Below the pieces are notes generated by a model. The model saw nothing but the letters and a program-made list of their open reading frames with translations, was not told the DNA's origin and ran no database searches. Positions 11,564-21,996 of a stretch of DNA of 64,000 nt are shown one piece after another. The first letter of the stretch is position 1. Each line of letters starts with the position of its first letter. This stretch comes from Pogostemon cablin (lineage: Eukaryota; Streptophyta; Magnoliopsida; Lamiales; Lamiaceae): positions 6,320,602 to 6,384,601 of the forward strand of contig CM042996.1 in assembly GCA_023678885.1 (NCBI GenBank), in the 5' to 3' direction. Position numbers and translations under genes: made by a program.

Positions 11564-12103
11564 TTACTACTAGGTACACAAAAAACTCTTAATTACTATG
11601 AGATACAAACATACAAAAATATTACTACTAACTACAAAAATATATAGTGATATTCCAATATTACCCCTACAATGTGTTGCACATAAATATTGAGTGCAGC
11701 AAAAGTTCGTGTGCAGTAAAGTGTGTGCAGTAACAAAAGTGTGTGCAGCAAAAAAGTGTGGCGGTCCGGAGGTGGTCCGGCAGAGCTCCGGCGGCGGCAG
11801 TCCAGCAACTTTTCCGGTGGCCGACCGGCGATCCGGCAATATTTCGACAGCCTTCCGACAGAGCTCCAGCGAAACAGTTTTTCGGTGGCGGCGGTTTTCG
11901 ACGGTTGGCGACCAACGGCAGTTTTCCAGTGACCAGCCGCCGGCGGTCCGACGATGAGTGAAGTTTAGGGTTTGTGGTTTAAAAGTGTATGAGTTTAGGA
12001 TTATATTTAGTATTTTACTTTAGTATTTTGTATGTGATAGTAATTATTTTAAATCAATATATCTAATAGTAATTATGGGTACAAAGTGTGTATCTAATAG
12101 TAA
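11564..12103. mobile_element. Non-autonomous TIR element with GC-rich core
   Basis: The ends TTACTACTAGGTACACA and the reverse complement of the right end (TTACTATTAGATACACA) pair as terminal inverted repeats. A second TTACTAT(T/G)AGATA word follows about 30 bases further in on both sides. The core at 11690-11960 is GC-rich with CCGGCGG repeats, and short GTGTGCAGYAA words recur at 11694-11755. Open frames of 69-89 codons in the core overlap in several frames and show no known domain. It is non-autonomous and its superfamily was not determined. The core could be captured host sequence. Confidence 0.6.
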
Positions 12104-12189
12104 TTTTTCCACATAGTAATTGTGACACCTTTTAATCCTATTATACCCTATCTATTACTAGATTTAAACTAAAGGGAACCACAACTCGG

Positions 12190-12253
12190 TTCATATGAGA
12201 CTAGCTCAAATATATAAATATATATACACAACCCGGTTCATATGAGACTAGCT

Positions 12254-12336
<83 letters not shown>

Positions 12337-12340
12337 ACCT
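12190..12340. repeat. (AT)n microsatellite beside a 33-bp direct duplication
   Basis: About 80 bases of pure AT run from about 12255 to 12334. A 33-bp phrase containing GGTTCATATGAGACTAGC occurs at about 12187 and again at about 12233, directly before the tract. Confidence 0.9.
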
Positions 12341-12563
12341 CAATACTTGATGAAATCTTGAAAGTCTTTATTTTCTTCTTAGTCACTGCAATGTTGTTGA
12401 TATAGAAGATATGGCCCACTCCATGGCTCATGATAAACTCCACGTCTTTATTAGCCTTTTTCATTGCTTCATGAACTCTATTTCCGTATCCTTTATCAGA
12501 CCATGATCCGCCACGCAGTACGATTACAGACACTATTAGGGTTAAAGAATTACTTCTGTACAA
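12340..12563 (-). pseudogene. Probable carboxylesterase (alpha/beta-hydrolase) C-terminal fragment
   Basis: The minus-strand frame reads a hydrolase-like C-terminus: GGSWSDKGYGNRVHEAMKKA, then DVEFIMSHGVGHIFYIN. Plant GID1-like carboxylesterases end with a short helix, a strand and GH.FH, in which the histidine is catalytic. The GVGHIF motif fits that site. The frame then runs into the AT repeat, and there is no upstream catalytic serine or oxyanion motif nearby, so this is only a relic of about 65 residues. The family call comes from pattern recognition of a short segment. It could also belong to another protein. Confidence 0.35.
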
Positions 12564-12890
12564 CGGAATGCAACTGGACTGGAGCGAGTAAAATATCTAC
12601 AAAAATAAGAAAGATTATAAACAAATCAGGTGAGAAGTACACAAAGGCAAATCGAAATACTTCCATTTTCTAAAGTAGAAACATTATATAGGGGAAAAAA
12701 AATGGACTGACCATTACAAGGTTGAAGAATGACCTCTATTTAACGGAATGCAGCTGGACTGGAGCGAGTAAATATCTACACAAATAAGAAAGATAATTAT
12801 CAAATCAGGTGAGAAGTATACAAAGGTGAATCAAATGCCTTCATTTTCTATAATAGAAACATTATATAGGGAGAAAAGATAAGGGACAGA
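12534..12890. repeat. Tandem duplication, unit about 189 bp
   Basis: The phrase ACGGAATGCA(A/G)CTGGACTGG occurs near 12560 and again near 12750. The following about 150 bases match with small differences. The first unit overlaps the start of the carboxylesterase-like frame, so the duplication postdates that fragment. It lies just downstream of the ARV1 stop codon. Confidence 0.85.
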
Positions 12891-12972
12891 AACACTGTAC
12901 TCAGTGATTTTGTGAGCACTCCATTCATTGTTGAATTCTAGTGGCTTAGTTCTGAATTAGAAACAGATTGTT

Positions 12973-15900
12973 TCAACTTGCTAAAAACTTCACACCATGT
13001 GCCACAACACAAACAGCCAAGCATCTCATCATCGCTGAGTCGGTTATCACTAGTAGAAGATAGTTTCAATCAGTACTAATAAGGGTTTTCTGTAACTCAA
13101 CATAATAACCTGTGCATTGCATATCTGATGGAAACATAATGGCGTTTAAGGGGGTGAGGATTCCATAGTCAATCTCAACCCTTGTAGTTCTAGATTAGAA
13201 GAACTCAAATCCAATTTTCAAAGCATGATCATAACTCCTTACAGCATACAATATCTTTTTGATGTTCTTTAAAGGTTTAAGTAGGTTTTGATAACCAATT
13301 TTCAAGATTTTCGATTTTGATTTTTTTTTTATAATATAGAATATAACTTTATCTCATATCAAATGTCCAAGAACAGAGTGGTGGGCACTAACACACCAGT
13401 GTTGATGAAGTTTGAAATGGCTACATAAGGTAAGGTTTTGAACATCAGGTTTGAAAATCCCAAGAGTAAAATGTACGTGCACTTTCAGAACCTAAAATTG
13501 GTTTTTAAAATCCAAAAAGAACATCATGTTTCTTATTCGGGTTCTTTAAATCAGTTCTGGGAATTGCAAGCTTAAAGAACAAAGATTACTCTTGCTTGGA
13601 ATTTTGAAATCTAAAAATCAACACCATTATTATTCATCAGAACTCCAAAAGCTACTAGGTTTGAAAACCAATTGAAAATATTCATTCTAAAACTCAAAAC
13701 AAATATCCCCTTAGCATTTAGCTTTTATGAGACTTCTCATGCCTATTTAGATTTGGAAAAGGCAGTTCAATAAACGACATCAAGTTTTCTACTATATACA
13801 GGGTTCCTGCAGAATAATTCAACGAGCCAAAAATTCTCTAAATGGTTGGTTTTAGAGGATGTTATCACACTTATGCATACTTAATATATAAAATCAATAA
13901 TTAAAATGAAGTGAATATAAGTGAAGTTATTTCATATGAATGATACTGATGCCATTTGGTCAGGTAACAAATTCAAAAGTGTATTGATGATGTCTTTTAA
14001 TTATAATTTAGAGGACAGATGTATAATGTAATCTGGTTTGCGATGGCAAGTAATAAGAGAAAAATGCTAAATAAATATCCTTTCTTCCTTGTTCGCTTTT
14101 TACCAAACACAGGCCTCATAACAAGTGATGTCATGCCAAGTGGCATGTTAAAGCAACAGAATATGAAACTGCGGTGCAAAAGATAGCTTCAGGTAGTGCA
14201 TTTCAGTTTAATTAAGCAATTCTGCACGACATATAAGTGATTTCAAGTTAACAAAATTATTTCGTGCACATCAGGATAGAGTATTTTTGGATTATCATTC
14301 AATAATTCCATTTAAATTCATAATCCGCACCTTTTATAGCCACGGTATTGGACGTTATGACAAAAATGTCGATGATTACAATCACAGAGGAAGGAAATTT
14401 CCACACCTACAAAACATAAATTTTGCATTACAAGAAAATCAGTTCATAGGAGTATAGGGCAGGCACTATAATAATCTTAAAGGACAAATAATACATGATG
14501 CTCTTTCACTATAAAAGACCAAGCTGGCGCAAGAAACATACCGTCATGGCCAACAGAAAAAATTTGAAGAAACTTGAAACAATGACAGTAAATAATACAT
14601 GTTTCCACCTGTAGAGTTAACAGGTATGGTAATTAAGTTCTGTAACCTCATTTTGTAAAGTACAAGACAAAAACAGTAATCAGAAATGGGATAGAAGGAT
14701 GAGACATCCAAACTAGACACTTGTTCAAAAGGTTTTTTTTATCACATTCATACAACATTCATTTATAAGTTCCAAAATTATCATGATTAAGCAGTGATTT
14801 TATCTTTTCCGATTATTGGTGGCCAACTGTAGCAAATCAGTGATAACTCTAGAATAAAACTCATTAACCAATCAAATGAATTCCCAAGTAAAATTGGAAG
14901 ACTAGAAATCTTATTCTGATAAGAAAACCTTATTCCTTTAAAAAGAAATACTCCCTCCGTCCCGGATTCAACTTCACATTTACTGTTTGCACACATATTA
15001 ATAAAAGTCACTCTTTGACTTCCTTTTGAGGGTAGTTGGTATTTTTTGGTAATAAATAAATAATAAAGTATGTTATGTGTTAAATAGGTAATGACAATTT
15101 TGAAAATAAAGTGTGATGGAGTGATGCGGTTATGTATTTTTTCCTTTTATGGAAGTGTGAAGTTGAAACTGGGAGGGACCAAAACGGAAAGTGCAATTCC
15201 AAGATACATAAGGAAAAATGGAATGAACAAAAGAGAAATGGGCAACCAATCAAGCTGGAAGTAATTATCATCAGAAAGGATAGGTAATTAATAGTAGAGC
15301 TCATACGTACTTACCCATAAAATTTAGTTGATGCACTGAGGAACTTCCTATAGGCATGAAACGCCACACAGAGGAAAACAAGGTTTGCAAAGATGACACC
15401 TGTCAACATCTAAACAGCGCCAACATTAAAATGCAGATTAATGTCTAAATTTTTCAAAATTAACAACACTCTAAAAGTAAATTAAGTATATCATAATATT
15501 TCAATCAAACCTTTCCAAATTCCATTAGCAATGACGTAACACTCATAGGCAACAGATCTTCCCCTTCATTTATCCTGAAAACCCACATTTTGTCTATAGC
15601 AGCTAAGGATATACGGATACATCAAATTTAACAGCATGAAAACATACAACAAAAAAATTATTATTGCATTCTGAAATACATGATAATTTATAAACTTTAT
15701 CACCGGATACAGAGATCTAGAATAAAATATCCCAAGACAAACTTCCACAATAAGCTCTGCAGAACAAACATACATTCAAACATTGTAAGCAGAGTTAATA
15801 ATTGAAAAAATTAAAAGAAATCAATGATTAACATACCTCAAAATTAGCAGTCAATTTACTAAATGAATTATAGAACAAATGTCTATACGCTTTGGGTTTG

Positions 15901-16273
15901 TGCAGAATTAGATCAAGGATGAGAATCTAAATATTATAATCAACATGGATAAATTAGCAAAAAACAGAAAAATAAAACACATCAAACACTATAATTTCTT
16001 ATTATTCTTGTCAAAATTACCATTACTTCACACTCAATGTACTCGTCAGCAACAGCTTTACAATTTCCCTAACAAAGATAAAAGTAAATCTATCACATCA
16101 TAGTAATCAAATTAAAGTAAGATAAGTTCAGGGAGATGATGATTTACACATTTCATGAGGCGAATGTTTCCAGGGGAATACTGAATATAGAGTATTTTGA
16201 TAGGAAATCCACACAGCACGCATCGAAATTCAGTATTGTGTTGCGCTTCACTTGTAGAACTAGAGTTCTCCAT
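12973..16273 (-). CDS. ARV1: ARV1-family ER membrane protein, nine coding exons
   Basis: Minus-strand exons are 16273-16148, 16068-16021, 15926-15837, 15756-15704, 15574-15511, 15409-15315, 14608-14542, 14406-14331 and 13049-12973. All introns are GT-AG and all phases agree, giving 231 residues, close to known plant ARV proteins. The N-terminal Arv1 homology domain (about residues 17-80) has the zinc pairs C18-x2-C21 and C42-x2-C45, with YIQYSPGNIRLMKC, ADEYIECE and DLILHKPKAYRHL. Hydrophobic segments near 129-150, 163-182 and 187-205 indicate a multi-span ER protein. ARV1 proteins are known in yeast and Arabidopsis to affect sterol and sphingolipid distribution and GPI-anchor synthesis. The C-terminus ends at KFLAS, somewhat earlier than in some homologues. 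The start ATG is the first in frame with the domain. Intron 6 carries a Stowaway-like MITE and intron 8 is about 1.3 kb. No stops or frameshifts are seen. Confidence 0.95.
14949..15187. mobile_element. Stowaway-like MITE inside ARV1 intron 6
   Basis: The left end is TACTCCCTCCGTCCCGGATT followed by CAACTTCACATTT. The right end carries the inverted GTGTGAAGTTGAAACTGGGA. The outermost right bases are decayed (GGGAGGGACC...ACGGAAAG), so the right border is approximate. It enlarges the intron without touching either splice site. Confidence 0.7.
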
Positions 16274-17065
16274 TTTCTATTTATGCCTCCAAAGAGTACT
16301 AACTTGTAACAAAGAAGTCAAGGCAGATTTAACTGTGAGATCTATGTCTGCACATATATATGCACTACATTTTTTAAGCCTACAAAAATTTAAGCCAGAA
16401 ATACAACCTATCCATTTCCCTGCTCATGAATCTTTATTTTCAAACAAACTACCCCCAAAAAATATTTGCTTCAAACAATCTTAAATTGCTAATCAGGCAG
16501 AAAAAAAAATCAAAAAAGAAACTAACCCAATTTTGCTCCTCCCTCGATAGTTCAACAACTCCCATATACAAGGATTAAATTTTTTGCTTCCTCAAAAAAT
16601 GAATGGAAGCTAAGCCAAAGTTGCATGAAAGATAAAGTAAGAAGAGAAAAAACAAAAACCTAGCTGCCACACTGCACTAACGTTTTGTTTGGAAAGATTA
16701 AGATTTGTTTGGTCTTCAATCTCTAAAAAAGAGAATTTAAATGGGGTGAGACCTCTTAACAAATAACAACACATGATATTTTTCATACTTGGCCATTGTT
16801 CTTTCTTCTCAAAAGAAGTTTAACTATTACTGAAAACTTCACCCAAAACCACCATCGTCAGAATCCAGGAAAAAAAAAATGAAATCAAAGAAAAAAAAAG
16901 AAAAGAAAAGAGGCATTTCCATACAATAAACCACATAAGCTACAGATTCCAGTTCAAATAAACTTATAACAAAAAATGCTTAAATCCAGAAACAGAATCA
17001 GATAACGCAGAGCATCATTACCGTAATTGCAAGAATTATTATAAAGAAAGAAAAAAAAAACATAC

Positions 17066-17130
17066 CTTTGATGATGCAGTACCGTGCGGACAAACAGTAG
17101 AGCTGGAGAAGCAGCTCTGGAAAAATGGTT
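17066..17130 (-). promoter_or_regulatory. Probable 5' non-coding exon of ARV1 and leader intron donor
   Basis: On the minus strand the sequence runs into a strong donor, ATCAAAG|GTATGTT, at 17066/17065, followed by a pyrimidine-rich AT sequence toward the ARV1 start. A leader intron ending just upstream of the ATG at 16273 would explain the about 800 bases between. The upstream limit and transcription start are not visible, and no clear TATA box was chosen. Confidence 0.4.
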
Positions 17131-17708
17131 TAATGAATAAAATTGGGCGAAGAGAATATTACATTCATAAGATTTTATTTGGGCTTAATATGAGTATTGT
17201 GCCCGATCCAGTAAGGGAATACTGTTTTCATTCCATGTTTCGGCTTTTACCCCAGGATAAAGGTACTAATCGGACCGGACATCCGGTTCAACCGGCATCT
17301 CACTCAAGCCGCCGTACGGTGAAGGGTCGCTGTATTTTGGATTTTTCGATGTAACCTGCACGGTTGCACCACTTACTTACCCCTTCTTTTTTTTCATTTG
17401 AAATTTTGTTAGATTGGAGCAGATTCCAATGCTTCATCCGTCCGTTGAAAGGTGTTTTTTTTTTTTTTTTTGATATTGAGGTTCCAAGCCCGACTAGGCC
17501 TCGAGGCAACAGTCACGGCCCCTTAAAACTGCCTCCAGATAAACCACGGTAACCACACAATGGATCTTAGGTTCCTAATATCCTCAATTCTTATTTTATT
17601 ATATTGGGCGTATCACTCAAAGCTCCCCATCCATTTTTTTTAAAAGGACCCAACATATAGCTCATCACTCACTGTTAATACAATTACTCACTATACATAA
17701 AATATTAA
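17131..17708. other. Putative ARV1 promoter region and intergenic sequence
   Basis: No gene is visible. The part at 17200-17350 is moderately GC-rich. The part at 17440-17590 holds a T-run and CCCGACTAGGCCTCGAGG. The minus-strand ARV1 promoter is expected here by position only. Confidence 0.35.
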
Positions 17709-18005
17709 TACTTCTTCCGTCTTCCAAAGTATTTCACACAGTTTTTTTTATCCGCTCCTCAAAGTATTTCACACTTTACTTTTACTAAAATTGATAAAAA
17801 AAAATACACTATAATAATACTCACTTTTTATACACATCTCAATATAATACTTACTTTTTCATACCTCCCAACAACTTTACACACTTTTTTCATTAAATTA
17901 ACTAAAACATATTATATTCTCTCTTACTTAGTACATTAAAAAATAAAATTTTCTTAAACTTCGCGCATATCAATACGTAAAATAGCTCCCGAGACGAAGG
18001 GAATA
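17709..18005. mobile_element. Stowaway-type MITE, decayed
   Basis: The left end is TACTTCTTCCGTCTTCCAAA and the right end GAGACGAAGGGAATA is its inverted counterpart, both with TA borders. A phrase with CAAAGTATTTCACAC is repeated twice near the left end. Another end-like GGACGGAGGGAATA at about 18050-18063 suggests a second fragment. Confidence 0.55.
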
Positions 18006-18347
18006 TTCTTTAATCTACCCGCAAAAATTAAATAGTAACATTTATCCAGGACGGAGGGAATATTATTTAATAGTATTTCACATCCCACCTCATATTCCAA
18101 TTTCTCCCTCTCTCAAATTTTGAATGTATTCTTAAAATAAAATATCACTAAATTACTCCTTCGATCTCGAATTAACGTTTAAGTTTGTATTTTTACACGT
18201 AAATTAAGATATTTAATTTTTTAATGTAGTTTTTCTATTATATGTATAGATAGATAAATTTGATTAAAAAATATTTTATTGCTTTGTGACTTAAGACTTT
18301 CCTTGTTATTGGATAAAAATAAAATACTACTCCTATGCACTATAATT
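18006..18347. other. AT-rich intergenic sequence
   Basis: No gene is visible. A second MITE-type end lies at about 18050. The remainder is A/T-rich without recognised features. Confidence 0.4.
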
Positions 18348-18356
18348 ATTTGTGAT

Positions 18357-18616
18357 GAAGTACTCTCTTGTAAGACGGATTTTTTGTGAGACGGTGGACT
18401 CATTACTAAAATATGTTTATTATATACGTAAAGTATATTTATTTGTAGTTAAAGTATGTCGATAATAAATTGTAGCATTCTAAAATCATACTTTAATTTA
18501 TCATTTATCATACTTTAAAAAATATTTTTTTTAATAATTATTAAACATACTTTATATATATAATGAGCATACTTTAGCACGTCTCATATATGTAATGTCT
18601 CACAAGAGAGTTTGTC
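18357..18616. mobile_element. Mutator-like MITE with perfect 9-bp target duplication
   Basis: The element of 260 bp has inverted ends GAAGTACTCTCTTGTAAGAC and, on the other strand, GACAAACTCTCTTGTGAGAC. It is flanked on both sides by ATTTGTGAT (18348-18356 and 18617-18625). A 9-bp duplication is the Mutator-superfamily signature. The interior is AT-rich with repeated CATACTTTA words and no coding potential. Confidence 0.8.
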
Positions 18617-18627
18617 ATTTGTGATAA

Positions 18628-18660
18628 CTAGCGTTTAAACTCGTGCGTTGCACAGGACTA
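18628..18660 (-). mobile_element. Putative Helitron 3' terminus
   Basis: Read on the minus strand, a short hairpin (CTGTGC/GCACGAG around AAC) is followed about a dozen bases later by CTAG and then T. This is the classical Helitron 3' end, CTRR with a subterminal hairpin and insertion between A and T. The body would extend to the right. No Rep/helicase lies in the adjoining AT-rich region and the 5' TC end was not found, so it may be a non-autonomous or truncated copy. It abuts the target duplication of the Mutator-like MITE. Confidence 0.5.
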
Positions 18661-18959
18661 AAGTATTATGATGTTATTTAAACAACAGGAGGAGAAGTCA
18701 TGTCTTTTAGATGAACCATTATATCTCTATGTTTTTATAAAATAAGTATATTTTCGCATATAATTTATTTGAATTGAAATTTTTATATAATATAATCCAT
18801 TAATTCATGCTAGTGTGTTTCTTTTTAGCAGTAAGAAGATTAAGAAATTTGTATTTTAAATATATAACAAAAGAAAGTAATTGGTAAATATTGAGCATTT
18901 TTATAAAATAATTATATTTTTTTAACATAATAAATAATTATATTTATTAATTATATAAT

Positions 18960-21200
18960 ATACTTGCTTATTTCGTAATAGTCGTACCCATGTATAAATG
19001 AATAATTTCAAACCCGTTTATCAATCCATGTAATATTATTAAGATGATATTACTAATAATATTAATTCAAAATTATTAATAATAAAATAAATAATTTAAT
19101 AATTAATTAATTGTTATGTACTCGTATCAATTTAAATATAAAATACTCATATTCGTACCCGTTTCATTAAAAAAATATATTATGACACTCATATCCGTCC
19201 CAAACTCGTTTATCAATTATCGTTGACTACACACACCCATTTAAAATTATATTTTTGAACATAATAAATAACTATGTTTATTAATTATGTAAGATACTTA
19301 CTTATTTCATAATACTCATACCCGTGTATAAATAAATATCATTTAAAAATTAATATTTTAAAAATTCATTATAATATTTGTATTAGTCCCAAAATCTTTT
19401 ATCAATACCTGTAAATTACTCATATTCATTTAATACTATTTTTAAAGTATTTTTTATTGGTTAAAATTAATATTTTAAATCAACTTATTCTATTACTAAA
19501 TAAATATATAAAATATTTCTTCATATATAAAATATATTCTCATACTCTTCCCAAACCCGTTTATCAATACTTGTTGATAATATCCATTAAAATTATTAAG
19601 ATTTTAAGATCAATAATATTAGTTCAAAATTATTAATAATGAAGAAAATACTTTAATAATGAATTAATTGTTACGTATTCTTATCCATTTAAATATAAAC
19701 TACTTATATTAGTACCTGTTTCATTAAAAAAATATATTATGATACTCATACGGCCAAACCTATTTATCAATACCCATTGATTACACATACCCATTTAAAA
19801 TTATTTTTTAACATAATTAATAATTATGTTAATTAATTATGTAAGATACTTGCTTATTTCGTAATACTCGTATCCGTGTATAAATAAATATCATTTAAAA
19901 ATATAATATTTTAAAAATTCATTACAATATTGGTATCAGTCCCAAAGCCTTTTATCAATACTCGTAAATTATTCATACTCATTTAATACTATTTGTTAAA
20001 GTACTTTTTATCGATTAAAATTAATATTTTAAACCAATTTATACTATTACTTATTAAATATAAAATAAATATAATATAATTCTATCATAAAAATATGACA
20101 AAATAAATTTACAATTTTTGATTAAATATATAAAATATACTCTACCTCATTATCATGTCGGAATAAATCTATTTGAAATTATTATGATTAAAATGTTAGA
20201 ACCAATAATATTAACTCAAAACTATTAATAATGAAGAAAATATGCGATGAAAAAAAATTGAAGAAAATAATTTAATAATGAATTAATTTTTAAAACTTAA
20301 ATCTACTTTATAGTTTCAAAAAATTAGTAAAGGAAATTTTAATAAGATTGAAACTTAAAATAAAAAAATAATACTCGGCACACATTCAACACACATATAA
20401 GGAATTATTTTAAATAAGGTATCATCTTAAATTAAATAAGGTATCATTATTATAACAAAAAATTAATGGTCAAGATCTATCTTATAATTGTATTGAGCGG
20501 ATAAGATTGAATAATGTGATGAATGGATACTTGCTTATTTCGTAATACTCGTATCCGTGTATAAATAAATATCCTTTAAAAATTAATATTTTAAAAATTC
20601 ATTACAATATTTATATCAGTTCCAAAGTCTTTTATCAATACCCGTAAATTACTCATACTCATTTAATACTATTTTTTAAAGTACTTTTTATCGATTAAAA
20701 TTAATATTTTAAATCAACTTATACTATTACTAATTAAATATAACATAAATATAATGTTATTCTATCACAAAAATATGATAAAATAAATTTACACTTTTTG
20801 ATTAAATATATAAAATATATTTTACCTCATTATCACGTCGGAATAAATCAATTTAAAATTATTATGATTAAAATGTTAGGACCAATAATATTAATTCAAA
20901 ACTATTAATAATGAAGAAAATATGCGATAAAAAAATTGAAGAAAATAATTTAATAATAAATTAATTTTTAAAACTTAAATCTACTTTATAGTTTCAAAAA
21001 ATTCGTAAAGGGAATTTTAATAAGATTGAAACTTAAAATAAAAAAATAATGCTCGGCACTCATTCAACACATATAAGGAATTATTTTAAATAGGGTATCA
21101 TCTAAAATTAAATAAGATATCATTATTATAACAAAAATTTAATGGTCAAAATATATCTTATAATTATATTGAATGGATAAGATTGAATATTGTGATGAAT
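18960..21200. repeat. AT-rich higher-order direct repeat array
   Basis: A block containing TATTTCRTAATACTC followed by CCGTGTATAAATAAATATC occurs at about 19290, 19850 and 20530. The last two are starts of a near-complete tandem duplication with a period of about 681 bp (19848-20528 and 20529 to about 21195). The first is a more diverged, shorter unit about 550 bp upstream. Words like CGTTTATCAATACYCGT recur within units. There is no coding potential. It probably belongs to the Helitron-like unit whose 3' end is at 18628. Confidence 0.75.
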
Positions 21201-21684
21201 GGATGAGATTAAAAAAAATAGTAATCAAAATCAATAGTGTATATTAAAAATTAGTCGAATTTTGACTTTTTCACTTTGTTTGTATATTAAAATTTAATTC
21301 AGTTTTGACTTTTTCACTTTGCTATAGATTAAATCTATAAAAACTGTACATTTGAAATTGCAATAATTAAAACTGCCCATCTATTGTGAATAGCGATCAT
21401 ATTCCCTTAAACTTTTATTTAAATTAAATAATTCTATTTAAAGTTTAAACACTAAATTATTAAAACTATTAAAATTATAAGTAGTATATTTTTAAACAAT
21501 ATATTACTCCTATTTAGATCAAATGATTAAATTATTAATAATTAATAAAAATATATAATAATAAAAATTATTATTAAATGAAAAAAAAAAGTTGACCGAT
21601 TATAAGAGGTTGTTCATTCTACTAAGAAATAAAAAATAGTGAAACGAATAAGAAAAAAATTAGGATGAATAGATAGATATAAAA
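21201..21684. other. AT-rich flank left of the chromovirus
   Basis: No gene is visible. A short phrase TTTTGACTTTTTCACTTTG occurs twice (about 21262 and 21307). Confidence 0.5.
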
Positions 21685-21689
21685 GAGGA

Positions 21690-21996
21690 TGTTAGGAACA
21701 AACACAGGATATTCGAGATAAATCTCGGAACAGCACGCTCACTAAGAAAATAATTCTTTTTAATCAAAAATAATCTCTGATCAAATCCTACAGCAGTAAG
21801 GAAATAAATACTCAAACCCTAAGGCCCATGGGCCAACTATCAAAGTAAAAATAGAAAACAATAGCAGTCTTAAGTATAACTTCATCAATACGTAACATAA
21901 TTATAAAACAACTTCTAGTGTCCATCAACTTCAGCCCTCTTCCTCTTTCGACGAACATAAACCTGTAGACCTCCTTCACCTCCTGTACTCCTAACA
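21690..21996 (-). repeat. 3' LTR of chromovirus
   Basis: The 307-bp repeat has inverted tips TGTTAGGA and TCCTAACA and matches 44801-45105 over its full length. The polyprotein stop codon (about 21915) lies inside it, so about 27 C-terminal residues are LTR-encoded. Confidence 0.9.

Noticed and set aside
12201..12563. Long minus-strand frame including an IYIYIY repeat
   Set aside because: Half of it is the translated (AT)n tract. Only the part beyond 12340 has protein-like content and is kept as a fragment.
14787..15304. Open frames in ARV1 intron 6
   Set aside because: They lie across intron and MITE sequence and do not extend the ARV1 exons in phase.
17133..17354. 73-codon plus-strand frame upstream of ARV1
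   Set aside because: No domain, and it overlaps the expected minus-strand promoter. Likely chance.
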